A stretch of 41,955 bases of DNA from NCBI GenBank assembly GCA_003152215.1, contig PLZP01000029.1, positions 15,374 through 57,328 of the forward strand, read 5' to 3'. Made by a program: the position numbers and the translations under genes. Positions 1 through 7,032 of this stretch are shown here, one piece after another (positions within the stretch are counted from its first letter, which is position 1; each line of letters opens with the position of its first letter). The DNA is from Acidimicrobiaceae bacterium (GTDB lineage: Bacteria; Actinomycetota; Acidimicrobiia; Acidimicrobiales; RAAP-2). The notes below the pieces were generated by a model. It was not told the origin of the DNA. It ran no database searches and saw only the letters and a list, made by a program, of their open reading frames with translations.

Positions 1-326
1 ACTTCGTTGACGTTCATGTTCGTCTGAGTACCAGAGCCGGTCTGCCAGATTCGGAGCGGAAATTCATCGGCTAGGACACCATCGATGACTTCGCGCGCCG
101 CTCGTTCAATGAGAACGGCCCTCTCCGGGTCCAATTTGCCCAGGTCACGGTTGACCTGGGCGGACGCGAACTTAAGTATGCCGAATGCGCGGATCAGCGC
201 CGGTGGCATGGTCTCGTGTCCAATGGCGAAATGATGAAGGCTCCGCTCAGTCTGCGCACCCCAGTAGTGATTCGCCGGGACTTCAATCGTGCCCATCGAG
301 TCGGACTCGATACGAATGTCCGTCAT
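1..326 (-). CDS. fumC: Fumarate hydratase class II, N-terminal part (runs off the left edge)
   Basis: Reading leftward from ATG at 326, the protein starts [17 protein letters not shown] and continues with YWGAQTERS, then [11 protein letters not shown] and finally [14 protein letters not shown] at the edge. These are hallmark class II fumarase segments: the GAQTxRS block near residue 22 and the SGTQxNMNxNE substrate-binding block near residue 100. The enzyme interconverts fumarate and malate in the TCA cycle in the cytoplasm. About 108 codons are visible of roughly 460 expected, so the C-terminal three quarters lie outside the window. A GAGGG Shine-Dalgarno stands 6 bases before the ATG. The start is only 10 bases after the stop of the nfo-tail gene, so the two are probably co-transcribed. 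Aspartase is a close relative, but the [10 protein letters not shown] block with this N-terminus favours FumC. Confidence 0.93.
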   Translation of the reverse strand, partial: MTDIRIESDSMGTIEVPANHYWGAQTERSLHHFAIGHETMPPALIRAFGILKFASAQVNRDLGKLDPERAVLIERAAREVIDGVLADEFPLRIWQTGSGTQTNMNVNE

Positions 327-336
327 GAGTGGCCCT

Positions 337-1962
337 CTACCTTCTCGCGGCGTTTTTCTTCACGGCCTTTTTGGCGCCCGCAACTTTCTTTGACGCACTC
401 TTCTTCACGGCGGCCGACTTCTTCACGGCCGACTTCTTGACGGCCGAGGATTTCTTCACGGCCGACTTCTTGACGGACGAGGACTTCTTTACCGCGGCCT
501 TTTTGGCGGCCGAGGACCTCTTCGCCGCTGACTTCTTGGCCACACCAGTCTTCCTCACCACGGTCTTCTTCGCCGCGCTCGACTTCTTCACCGCGGCCTT
601 TTTGGCGGCCGACGTTCTTTTCGCGGCTGACTTCGCCGTCTTCTTGACAGCGGCCGACTTCTTGGCGGCCGACTTCTTGACCGCGCCCCTCTTCTTTGCC
701 ACGGTCTGCTTCGCAGAGGTCGACTTCTTTGCCGTGCTCTTCTTCGCGGCCGTTGACTTCTTTGCCGCGCTCTTCTTGACGGCGGCAATCTTCTTGGTGG
801 CGGACTTTTTCACGGCGGCGATCTTCTTCGGCAGCTCCTTCTTCACGACGGCAATCTCCTCGGCCGCCACTTTCTTCACGGTCGCGACCTTCTTTGGAAG
901 TTCCCTCTTGACTACGGCAATCTCATTCGAGGCAAAGTCCTTCACCGCGTCGAGCGTGTCCGACACGGCGTCCGCGGCAGCCTCTTTCGTTGTTTGGATG
1001 TCACCTTCATTGGCGTGTTCCATGGTCGCATTCTCCTTTGTGGTTTTGCCTTTACTCGGCGTCGTTGCACTCTTTGACGAACCGTCGTAGAGCTTGATAC
1101 CGACTTCGACGACCTGACGTGCGGCGAGCACGTCTTCCGCACGCGGACCGTCACCTGATCCCGGCACTTCTAGGAGCAGGGGTAGGTCACGAATCCATGG
1201 GTGGCCAACCAGTGGCGCCAGACCCTTCGTTCCGATCGTGCCTTCGTCGATGTTCGCGTGGCGGTCGCGGTTGCCGCCGAGTTCGATCTTCGAGTCGTTC
1301 AAATGGAAGCAACGTAGTCGCGAAATGCCAATGCGATCGTCGATTTCTTTCACGAGCGCGTTCGTGCCCGCAATGGTGGAGTAATCGACACCACTGGCCC
1401 AGAGGTGCTGGGTGTCAATACAGATGCCGAGGCGCTCGTCACCGCCGCACGCGTCAATCAGCGCTTGAATCTCGTCGAGGCTTCGCCCGACCGTCCCGCC
1501 GGTTCCCGCGGCATTCTCAATGAGAATGGGACAGTCCTTGACGCCCGGTGGCGCTGGGTCGGCCGTGTCGAGCGCACGCTCAAACGCTTCGGAGATCTGT
1601 TTGATGACTGTCTCGAAGCCCGCGCCCAGGTGTGATCCGACGTGCAAGACAACGCCCGAGGACGCCATGCCACGTCCCACTGACAAGTTGCTAATCAAAC
1701 AGTCGACTGATTTTTGATAGAGCGCGGGGTCCGGGCTCGCCAGATTGATGAGGTACGTCGCGTGACAGAACGTGTCGGTGATCGACGGATGATTGGCTTG
1801 CGCTTCGCGGTAGTTGGCCAGCACTTCTGGTGCGTACTGCGACGGTTTCCACATTCGAGGACTTTGCGTGAATATCTGGACTGACGTCGCCCCAATCTCA
1901 ACGCCCGCTTCGAGCGACGGTACGAGCTTGCCGCCACCGCGTACGTGTGCACCAATGTTCAT
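337..1962 (-). CDS. nfo: Endonuclease IV fused to a histone-H1-like Lys/Ala-rich tail
   Basis: Residues 1 to about 290 are a complete AP endonuclease IV (TIM barrel), which cuts DNA 5' of abasic sites in base excision repair. All nine expected metal ligands can be placed: H67, H107, E149, D183, H186, H220, D233, H235 and E265, in motifs such as [28 protein letters not shown] and [12 protein letters not shown]. Residues 291-313 are a Ser/Thr/Lys linker. Residues 314-541 are a low-complexity tail of [12 protein letters not shown] units, resembling eukaryotic H1, chlamydial Hc1/Hc2, AlgP and the basic tails of actinobacterial HupB. Endonuclease IV proteins usually stop near 270-300 residues, so the length is odd. 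A second in-frame ATG with a strong ribosome site is at 1023, so the tail may also be made alone. The frame contains no stop between the two parts. GGAGG lies 13 bases before the ATG at 1962, a long spacing. fumC follows closely. Confidence 0.88.
   Translation of the reverse strand: MNIGAHVRGGGKLVPSLEAGVEIGATSVQIFTQSPRMWKPSQYAPEVLANYREAQANHPSITDTFCHATYLINLASPDPALYQKSVDCLISNLSVGRGMASSGVVLHVGSHLGAGFETVIKQISEAFERALDTADPAPPGVKDCPILIENAAGTGGTVGRSLDEIQALIDACGGDERLGICIDTQHLWASGVDYSTIAGTNALVKEIDDRIGISRLRCFHLNDSKIELGGNRDRHANIDEGTIGTKGLAPLVGHPWIRDLPLLLEVPGSGDGPRAEDVLAARQVVEVGIKLYDGSSKSATTPSKGKTTKENATMEHANEGDIQTTKEAAADAVSDTLDAVKDFASNEIAVVKRELPKKVATVKKVAAEEIAVVKKELPKKIAAVKKSATKKIAAVKKSAAKKSTAAKKSTAKKSTSAKQTVAKKRGAVKKSAAKKSAAVKKTAKSAAKRTSAAKKAAVKKSSAAKKTVVRKTGVAKKSAAKRSSAAKKAAVKKSSSVKKSAVKKSSAVKKSAVKKSAAVKKSASKKVAGAKKAVKKNAARR
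340..924 (-). repeat. Degenerate tandem repeat coding Lys/Ala/Ser-rich H1-like tail
   Basis: The DNA is built from many near-copies of gcggccgacttcttgac-like units (plus strand), coding [24 protein letters not shown] and similar 5-10-residue units. The first part, just after residue 347, has two longer units of the pattern EIAVVK-ELPKK, which look amphipathic. The array should bind DNA non-specifically and, being repetitive, may vary in copy number between strains. The Phe/Ala-rich reading on the other strand is only its shadow. Confidence 0.8.
1021..1040 (-). promoter_or_regulatory. Internal ribosome-binding site and ATG for the H1-like tail
   Basis: On the minus strand the bases read CAAAGGAGAA, then TGCGACC, then ATG (1023-1021). 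AAAGGAG is an almost ideal Shine-Dalgarno with 7-9 bases of spacing, better than the one before the annotated nfo start. The ATG is codon 314 of the fusion and begins [16 protein letters not shown], exactly where the basic tail unit starts. This could give a separate 228-residue histone-like protein from the same message. Seen directly: the site and its frame. Inferred: its use in the cell. Confidence 0.6.
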
Positions 1963-2008
1963 TACAGTAAAACTACCCTCCTATCCACCCCCCTACGTCA
2001 GGTCGACC

Positions 2009-2410
2009 GTGTCCGATTCCTTCACTCCCGCAGCGCGAGCGCTCTTCGACAAAAAAGTGCTTGCGCACATCGCGAGTCTCGACGCCGATGGTCACCCTCA
2101 CGTCACGCCGGTCTGGGTCGAACTCGATGGTGACGACATCGTGATCAATACCGCGCTCGGACGCGCCAAGGCTCGCAACCTCGCGAACGATGCGCGCGTG
2201 GCGGTCTCGATCGTCGATCCCGACGACAATCACGGCGTCATTGCCGTGCGCGGCACGGTGACCGGATTCACCACGATTGGTGCTGATGAGGTCATTGACC
2301 GTCTGGCGATGAAGTACACCGGCGAAGCCTCGTACCCCTTTCGCCGCGAGGGCGAAGTTCGCGTGACGGTGCGCATTACGCCAGAGCGCATCTCGATGCA
2401 GCCGAAATAG
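2009..2410 (+). CDS. PPOX-class (pyridoxamine-phosphate-oxidase-like) split-barrel protein
   Basis: A 133-residue split-barrel flavin or F420-binding protein. The N-terminal block FDKKVLAHIASLDADGHPHVTPVWVELDGDDIVINT is the usual first two strands of the PPOX family; GRAKARNLANDARVAVSIVD is the next segment and EGEVRVTVRITPERI the C-terminal strand. In actinobacteria such proteins often use coenzyme F420 (Rv1155-like) to reduce small substrates; cofactor and substrate cannot be read here. I chose GTG at 2009 because homology begins there and upstream codons overlap the divergent nfo start at 1962. Only a weak AGGTC-like ribosome site precedes it, so the transcript may be leaderless. It converges with the hypothetical gene at 2414 with 3 bases between stops. 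Confidence 0.85.
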   Translation: MSDSFTPAARALFDKKVLAHIASLDADGHPHVTPVWVELDGDDIVINTALGRAKARNLANDARVAVSIVDPDDNHGVIAVRGTVTGFTTIGADEVIDRLAMKYTGEASYPFRREGEVRVTVRITPERISMQPK

Positions 2411-2413
2411 CGG

Positions 2414-2896
2414 CTACTCGAAGTCCGTTCGTTCACCGAAGGCCAGGGATTCGTTCGACGTGGCGGCGAACACGGTCGCTCCGAGTCGCAGCTCGGAGCC
2501 GTTGAAACTCCAGACGTCGATTGACGTCGGCGGCGCGGGGCGGTTATAGGCGCCGCGAAGGGTCGCCACCTCATTGGCAATGTTCACTTCGTCGTTGGTG
2601 AGCAGCGCCCTTACGACATCAGCGTGGGCCGGGGCATCGACACCGTGCTCGATCACGACCTGACCAATGGGCAGTAGCCAACTGAGCGTTGCGATATCAC
2701 GCGCCGCTAACTGCGCCGAATAGTCCTCGGAGAGCACGAGCCACACTCCGAGCGGACGCGCCACGCGGTCATGAAGCGCGGCAACAGAAATGACCGTGTC
2801 GGCGTCGGTGCAACCAAAGACGATGTCGTGGTCGTTCGCGTAACCGGCCACATCGTCGAGTTGTGCCAGCGGAGCGAGGAGTCGTGCCAGCGCCAT
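2414..2896 (-). CDS. Hypothetical protein at the end of the rplS operon
   Basis: A 160-residue soluble protein that I do not recognise. It starts MALARLLAPLAQLDDVAGYAND and contains an acidic/hydrophobic central part and the segment PTSIDVWSFNGSELRLGA near residue 125. There is no signal peptide, membrane span or obvious catalytic motif. Its ATG is 3 bases after the DUF2469 stop, so it is probably translationally coupled to that gene and forms the last gene of the long housekeeping operon. In many actinobacteria this position near DUF2469 holds rnhB or a YraN-like nuclease; I see no motif of either. Codon use looks like that of its neighbours, which supports a real gene. Confidence 0.65.
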   Translation of the reverse strand: MALARLLAPLAQLDDVAGYANDHDIVFGCTDADTVISVAALHDRVARPLGVWLVLSEDYSAQLAARDIATLSWLLPIGQVVIEHGVDAPAHADVVRALLTNDEVNIANEVATLRGAYNRPAPPTSIDVWSFNGSELRLGATVFAATSNESLAFGERTDFE

Positions 2897-2899
2897 GAC

Positions 2900-3199
2900 C
2901 TAGGGCTGCAGGTCCTCTTTGGGCAGCTTCTCGATATTGACGTCGCGGAAGGTCAAGACCCGCACCGACGGCACGAAGCGAGCCGAGCGATACATGTCCC
3001 AGACCCACGCGTCGTGCAGCGTGACTTCGAGGAGCGTCGGGGTTCCGGTTGAGCGAACTTCGATCGCGACGTCGTTGGCGAGGTAGAAACGGCGATCGGT
3101 CTCAATCGCGTAGTTGAACATGCCAACCACCGCCTTGTATTCCTGAACGAGCGCGAGTTCCAGCGTCGATTCGTAGTCGTCGAGCTCCTCTTCGCCCAC
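2900..3199 (-). CDS. DUF2469 family protein
   Basis: A 99-residue protein matching the actinobacterial DUF2469 family: it opens with EEELDDYESTLELALVQEYK, then MFNYAIETDRRFYLAND, and has the family hallmark EVTLHDAWVWDMYRSARF and VLTFRDVNIEKL near the end. Its function is not established. The family is typically found near rplS and rnhB in Actinomycetota, as here. The start is GTG at 3199, 3 bases after the rplS stop, which suggests translational coupling. Identification is firm because the DAWVWDMYR block is distinctive; the role can only be guessed to touch ribosome or RNA biology from its neighbours. Confidence 0.92.
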   Translation of the reverse strand: MGEEELDDYESTLELALVQEYKAVVGMFNYAIETDRRFYLANDVAIEVRSTGTPTLLEVTLHDAWVWDMYRSARFVPSVRVLTFRDVNIEKLPKEDLQP

Positions 3200-3202
3200 G
3201 CG

Positions 3203-3562
3203 CTATTGCGCGCGCTCGGTAACGCGAAGCTCCTTGATCTTGGCGGCTTTTCCGCGCAGATCACGCAGGTAGTAGAGCTTGGCGCGACGTACGTCGCCGT
3301 AGGAGTCGACTTCGATTTTGGCAATCGTGGGCGCGTGCACCGGGAAGGTACGCTCCACGCCGACGCCGAAACTGATCTTGCGAACGGTGAAGGTCTCGTG
3401 CACACCCGAGCCCTGGCGGCGAATGACGACGCCCTGAAAGATCTGGACGCGCTCACGGGTGCCCTCAACAACGCGGACGTGGACCTTTAGGGTGTCACCA
3501 GTACGAAATGAGGGGATGTCGTCGCGAAGCGAGTCGCGGTCGATGAGGTCGGTCGGATTCAT
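3203..3562 (-). CDS. rplS: 50S ribosomal protein L19
   Basis: A 119-residue protein of normal L19 length. [20 protein letters not shown], then [31 protein letters not shown] and the C-terminal [20 protein letters not shown] are the conserved blocks. L19 sits at the 30S-50S interface and contributes to bridges between the subunits. The ATG at 3562 follows trmD by 38 bases, and DUF2469 starts 3 bases after its stop. The order rpsP-khpA-rimM-trmD-rplS is the classical ribosome maturation operon. Confidence 0.98.
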   Translation of the reverse strand: MNPTDLIDRDSLRDDIPSFRTGDTLKVHVRVVEGTRERVQIFQGVVIRRQGSGVHETFTVRKISFGVGVERTFPVHAPTIAKIEVDSYGDVRRAKLYYLRDLRGKAAKIKELRVTERAQ

Positions 3563-3600
3563 GTGAGCGGTCCCTTTCGGATCACTGAGGCTTTAGAAGT

Positions 3601-4353
3601 TTAGCCGGTGTGCCCGTTCCCTTCCAACAAGGGGAATTCGGCCATTACCGCGATGTCGATGTCGCTGAGGCCGCCGCGCTGCTCGATCAGGTCCGCTCGA
3701 CGCGCCACGGTGCGGTGCAACGCCTGGGCCCGGCGCCACCGTTCGATGCGCGCGTGATCGCCCGAACGCAGTATTTCAGGGACCCCAAGCCCTCGAACCT
3801 CGGCCGGCTTCGTGTAGTGCGGGTACTCGAGCAGTCCTTCACTGAAGGTCTCGTCGACACTGGATTCGTCGTTGCCGAGCGCCCCCGGCAGGAGTCGCAC
3901 CACCGATTCGATCACGCAGAGTGCCGCGAGTTCGCCACCGGCCAGGACGTAGTCCCCGATGGAAATTTCGTCGTCGACCACGAGGTCCACCACCCGCTCA
4001 TCGAAGCCCTCGTAGCGACCACAGAGCAACGCGAAGCCGTTCAAGGCGCTCAACTCCTTCGCGACCGCGTGCGTGAACCGCCGACCAGACGGCGTCAGCG
4101 CAATCAGTGGACGAGCGATCTCGGGGTGGTCGTCCAGTGTCTGAAGAATTGGTTCGGCGCGCAGAACCATGCCCGCGCCGCCGCCAAAGGGCGTGTCGTC
4201 GACCGTTCGGTGCACGTCACTGGTGGCGTCACGAAAGTCGTGGACGTGAAGTTCCCATACCTGACGCTCCATGGCACGACCCAGCACTGAGGTCGTGGCG
4301 TACTGGGTCACCGCGTCAGGGAAGAGGGTCAGTACGTCGACGCGCAGCGTCAT
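3601..4353 (-). CDS. trmD: tRNA (guanine37-N1)-methyltransferase
   Basis: A 250-residue SPOUT (trefoil-knot) methyltransferase that uses S-adenosylmethionine to make m1G37 in tRNAs and so prevents +1 frameshifts. Visible motifs are LRVDVLTLFPDAV at the N-terminus, DDTPFGGGAGMVLR near residue 55, LCGRYEGFDERV near 113 and the knot segment ISIGDYVLAGGELAAL near 130. The C-terminal helical domain ends with LIEQRGGL. Its ATG overlaps the rimM stop by 4 bases (ATGA), so translation is coupled. Length and order fit the standard family. Confidence 0.98.
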   Translation of the reverse strand: MTLRVDVLTLFPDAVTQYATTSVLGRAMERQVWELHVHDFRDATSDVHRTVDDTPFGGGAGMVLRAEPILQTLDDHPEIARPLIALTPSGRRFTHAVAKELSALNGFALLCGRYEGFDERVVDLVVDDEISIGDYVLAGGELAALCVIESVVRLLPGALGNDESSVDETFSEGLLEYPHYTKPAEVRGLGVPEILRSGDHARIERWRRAQALHRTVARRADLIEQRGGLSDIDIAVMAEFPLLEGNGHTG

Positions 4354-4826
4354 TCGAAAAGCCCGTCCGGGACGTCGACGTCGATGCGGACGTTCGCGTC
4401 GACGTTGGTCACGAAGGTGAGGGGCACGAGCGCGCCACTGTCAAGCACCAGCAGGTCGCTGGCGGGATTCGCTTCGACACCGGTCACGACGCCTCGTCGT
4501 ATACCTTGCGCGTCGAACACTTCCGCGTCGTAGAGTTCATGGATCCAGATGACGCTCTCGTCCTCGAGCCGCGGGGCCGACAGCACGACGCCGCGCCAAC
4601 GCTCGGCCTCTTCGCGCGAATCGATGCCTCCGAAGGTAACGATGAAGCGATGCTGGTGGGCACCCGACGCCAGCACGCTCAGCGTCCCTCGATCAGTCGT
4701 CAGTTCACTGCCCGGGGCCAGACGCTCGGTTCGGTCGGTCCAGAGGTCCACGAGGACCTGACCCTTGAGGCCCTGCGCTTTGATGATCCGCCCGACTTCG
4801 AGCGTGGGGCGCTCGGTGGCGCTCAC
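4350..4826 (-). CDS. rimM: 16S rRNA processing protein RimM
   Basis: A 158-residue 30S assembly factor with the N-terminal RimM beta-barrel (LEVGRIIKAQGLKGQVLVDL) and a C-terminal PRC-barrel (IWIHELYDAEVFDAQGIRRG, then NPASDLLVLD). It binds S19 and helps mature the 3' part of 16S rRNA. It is about the usual length. It follows khpA by 2 bases and overlaps trmD by 4, as in other bacteria, where rpsP, rimM, trmD and rplS are co-expressed. Confidence 0.95.
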   Translation of the reverse strand: MSATERPTLEVGRIIKAQGLKGQVLVDLWTDRTERLAPGSELTTDRGTLSVLASGAHQHRFIVTFGGIDSREEAERWRGVVLSAPRLEDESVIWIHELYDAEVFDAQGIRRGVVTGVEANPASDLLVLDSGALVPLTFVTNVDANVRIDVDVPDGLFE

Positions 4827-4828
4827 GA

Positions 4829-5170
4829 CTAGTCGACGATGTCGACGGAGGTCGTCACGCCGTCGCGTGCGCCGGCGGCACCCACGAGGGCGCGAATTGC
4901 TTGCGCGGTGCGACCACGACGACCGATGATCCGGCCCATGTCATTGGCACCAACACTCAGCGAGAGGATGATCTTGCCCTGGCGTTCGCTGACATCGACC
5001 GAGACCGCGCTCGGGTCCTCGGCGAGGGAGGTCGCAATGAACTCGAGCACGGCAGTTGCCGTGGCAGCACTGGGGGCCGTGTCGAAGTTCTCATTGACGT
5101 CATCGTCGTCGTACCCGTCGTCAATGGTGTTGACATCGCCGGCGACGTAGTCGTCGTTGACGTCGCTCAC
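4829..5170 (-). CDS. khpA: KH-domain RNA-binding protein KhpA with acidic N-terminal extension
   Basis: A 113-residue protein. The C-terminal 75 residues are the single KH domain of the KhpA/YlqC family (VLEFIATSLAEDPSAVSV and GRIIGRRGRTAQAIRAL, with the GxxG loop as GRRG), which binds RNA and, with KhpB, affects cell division and elongation in other bacteria. The first 40 residues are unusually acidic (YDDDDVNENFD) and not needed for the domain, making it longer than the typical 75-85 residues. It sits between rpsP and rimM as usual, overlapping the rpsP stop by 4 bases (ATGA). Confidence 0.93.
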   Translation of the reverse strand: MSDVNDDYVAGDVNTIDDGYDDDDVNENFDTAPSAATATAVLEFIATSLAEDPSAVSVDVSERQGKIILSLSVGANDMGRIIGRRGRTAQAIRALVGAAGARDGVTTSVDIVD

Positions 5171-5463
5171 TGTGCAGCCTTGGCGGCCTTGGCGGCTTCG
5201 AACATGTCGAGGGCGCCGCTGGTCTTGAGCAATTTGGCGACGCGCTCGGTGGGCTGAGCACCCTGTTGGAGCCAGCGCACGACTTTCTCGTTGTCGATCA
5301 GGGTGACCGTCTCGGGCTCGGCGGCGGAGAGGCCACGGGGCTGGTAGGTACCGACAATCTCAAGGAAAGCGCCCGAACGGGCTCGACGGCTCTCAGCCGC
5401 CACGACGCGATAGGTCGGTTGCTTCTTTTTTCCCATTCGCACCAAACGAAGTTTCACAGCCAC
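5167..5463 (-). CDS. rpsP: 30S ribosomal protein S16
   Basis: A 98-residue S16: VAVKLRLVRMGKKKQPTYR, VAAESRRARSGAFLEIVGTY and a C-terminal AQPTERVAKLLKTSG. S16 stabilises the 5' domain of 16S rRNA in the 30S subunit. The frame is open further upstream to 5499, but homology begins at the GTG at 5463, which has GAAGGGA placed 9 bases before it, so I use that start. It is the first gene of the rpsP-khpA-rimM-trmD-rplS group and lies 68 bases after ffh, the largest gap for several genes around and a possible promoter position. Confidence 0.97.
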   Translation of the reverse strand: MAVKLRLVRMGKKKQPTYRVVAAESRRARSGAFLEIVGTYQPRGLSAAEPETVTLIDNEKVVRWLQQGAQPTERVAKLLKTSGALDMFEAAKAAKAAQ

Positions 5464-5531
5464 GACGAAATTCCCTTCAAACCTTTTGCTCCGGTCCACC
5501 GGAACTGGGCGAGATACCCGAGCGTCAAAGT

Positions 5532-7016
5532 TTAGCGTTGTTTGGGGGGTGTGACCCTCCCGCCCTTCTTCTTCTTGTTTTTGCCGCCACCACCACGAGT
5601 CGCTTGCGCGCCAGCGTTCATGCCCGCACCGAGCGCTTCGAAGCCCGGTGGCAGTTGCTCGCGTTGCGCGCTCGCTTTGGCGGCCATGCTCGCCATTCGA
5701 CCCATACCTCCGGGCATCTGGGGCATGTTCCCCCCACTCATCTGCTTCATCATCTTTCGCATCTCATTGAACTGCTTCAAGAGTTGGTTGACGGCACCGA
5801 CTGACGTACCTGAACCCCTGGCGATCCGGTTTCGACGTGAACCGTCGATGATGACGGGCTCGCGTCGTTCGCGCTTGGTCATTGAGTGGATGATCGCTTC
5901 GATCTTGCTCAGTTCGTTCTCGTCCACATTGCTCGCGGCGTTGCGCATCTCTTTGGTGACGCCAGGCATCATCTTCATGATGCCCCCGAGTGAACCCATC
6001 TTGCGCACCTGACCCATTTGGGCGAGGAAGTCATCGAGCGTGAACGTCCCGCTCATCATTCGTCCGGCACCTTCGGCCAAGACGTCGGCGTCCATGCGCT
6101 GTTCGGCCTGCTCGATGAGGGAGAGCACGTCGCCCATCCCGAGTATTCGCGACGCCATCCGGTCCGGGTGGAACAGCTCGAAATCGGCCATCTTCTCACC
6201 GGTCGAGGCAAAGACAATCGGACGGCCCACGACGCCGCGCGCGGACAGCACCGCACCGCCGCGCGCGTCGTAGTCGAGCTTGGTGACGATGATGCCCGAC
6301 AGTTCCAGCGTCTCGTGGAAGGCCCTCGCGGTCTGCACGGCGTCTTGGCCCGTGACGGCATCGATGACGAGGAAGGTGTAGTGCGGTGACGTGGCGCCAG
6401 AGATGTCTCGCACCTCGTCCATCAGGGCTTCGTCGATGGAGAGTCGTCCCGCGGTGTCGATGATGACGACGTCGCGACCAAGACGAGTTGCTTCGGCGAG
6501 CCCCTTTCGCGCAACCTCGAGGGGTGTCGACGACTCGGAGAAGACGTCGACGCCGACCTGCGTACCGAGTACGCGCAGCTGCTCGACGGCGGCCGGTCGC
6601 TGGAGGTCGGCCGCGATCAGGTACGGCTGGCGACCTTGCTGCTTGAACCACTGTGCCAACTTGGCGGCCGTGGTGGTTTTGCCCGCGCCCTGGAGTCCGG
6701 CGAGCAGCACGACCGTCGGCGGTTTCGAAGCGTAGGTGACCTTGAGTGCCGAGCCGCCGAGGACTTCGATCAGCTGTTCGTTGACGGCCTTGATGACCTG
6801 TTGGCCGGGCGCGAGGTTCTGATTAAGCGCCTCGCCACTCACACGTTCGCGCACGGCGTCGAGGAACGCCCGAACGACGCCGAGTTCGACGTCGGCGTCG
6901 AGCAGGGCCGCGCGGACCTCGCTCAGTGCCTCGTCGAGGTCGGCGTCACTCAGCCGTCCCCGTGAGCGCAGCGACGTACCGAGGCGCTCAAAACGTTCAC
7001 TGAGGGCATCAAACAT
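5532..7016 (-). CDS. ffh: Signal recognition particle GTPase Ffh (SRP54)
   Basis: A 494-residue SRP protein: N-domain (FDALSERFERLGTSLRSRG), G-domain with Walker A GLQGAGKTTT (about 107-116), DTAGR (about 187-191), the TKLD motif near 245-248, and a Met-rich M-domain that binds 4.5S RNA and signal peptides (MPQMPGGMGRMASMAAKA). The tail is basic (GGGGKNKKKKGGR). ATG at 7016 is chosen because homology starts with MFDAL; the frame extends 21 codons upstream into the gap. Oddity: the nearly invariant Gly after TKLD is Tyr249 (codon TAC at 6272-6270). It lies 16 bases after ftsY, its receptor, so both halves of the targeting pathway are made together. Confidence 0.97.
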   Translation of the reverse strand: MFDALSERFERLGTSLRSRGRLSDADLDEALSEVRAALLDADVELGVVRAFLDAVRERVSGEALNQNLAPGQQVIKAVNEQLIEVLGGSALKVTYASKPPTVVLLAGLQGAGKTTTAAKLAQWFKQQGRQPYLIAADLQRPAAVEQLRVLGTQVGVDVFSESSTPLEVARKGLAEATRLGRDVVIIDTAGRLSIDEALMDEVRDISGATSPHYTFLVIDAVTGQDAVQTARAFHETLELSGIIVTKLDYDARGGAVLSARGVVGRPIVFASTGEKMADFELFHPDRMASRILGMGDVLSLIEQAEQRMDADVLAEGAGRMMSGTFTLDDFLAQMGQVRKMGSLGGIMKMMPGVTKEMRNAASNVDENELSKIEAIIHSMTKRERREPVIIDGSRRNRIARGSGTSVGAVNQLLKQFNEMRKMMKQMSGGNMPQMPGGMGRMASMAAKASAQREQLPPGFEALGAGMNAGAQATRGGGGKNKKKKGGRVTPPKQR

Positions 7017-7032
7017 TGGGTTCAGGCTACCG

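Noticed and set aside
329..1090. 253-codon plus-strand frame rich in Phe and Ala
   Set aside because: It is the complement of the Lys/Ala repeat tail; the composition (FFTADFL-like) is explained by that repeat.
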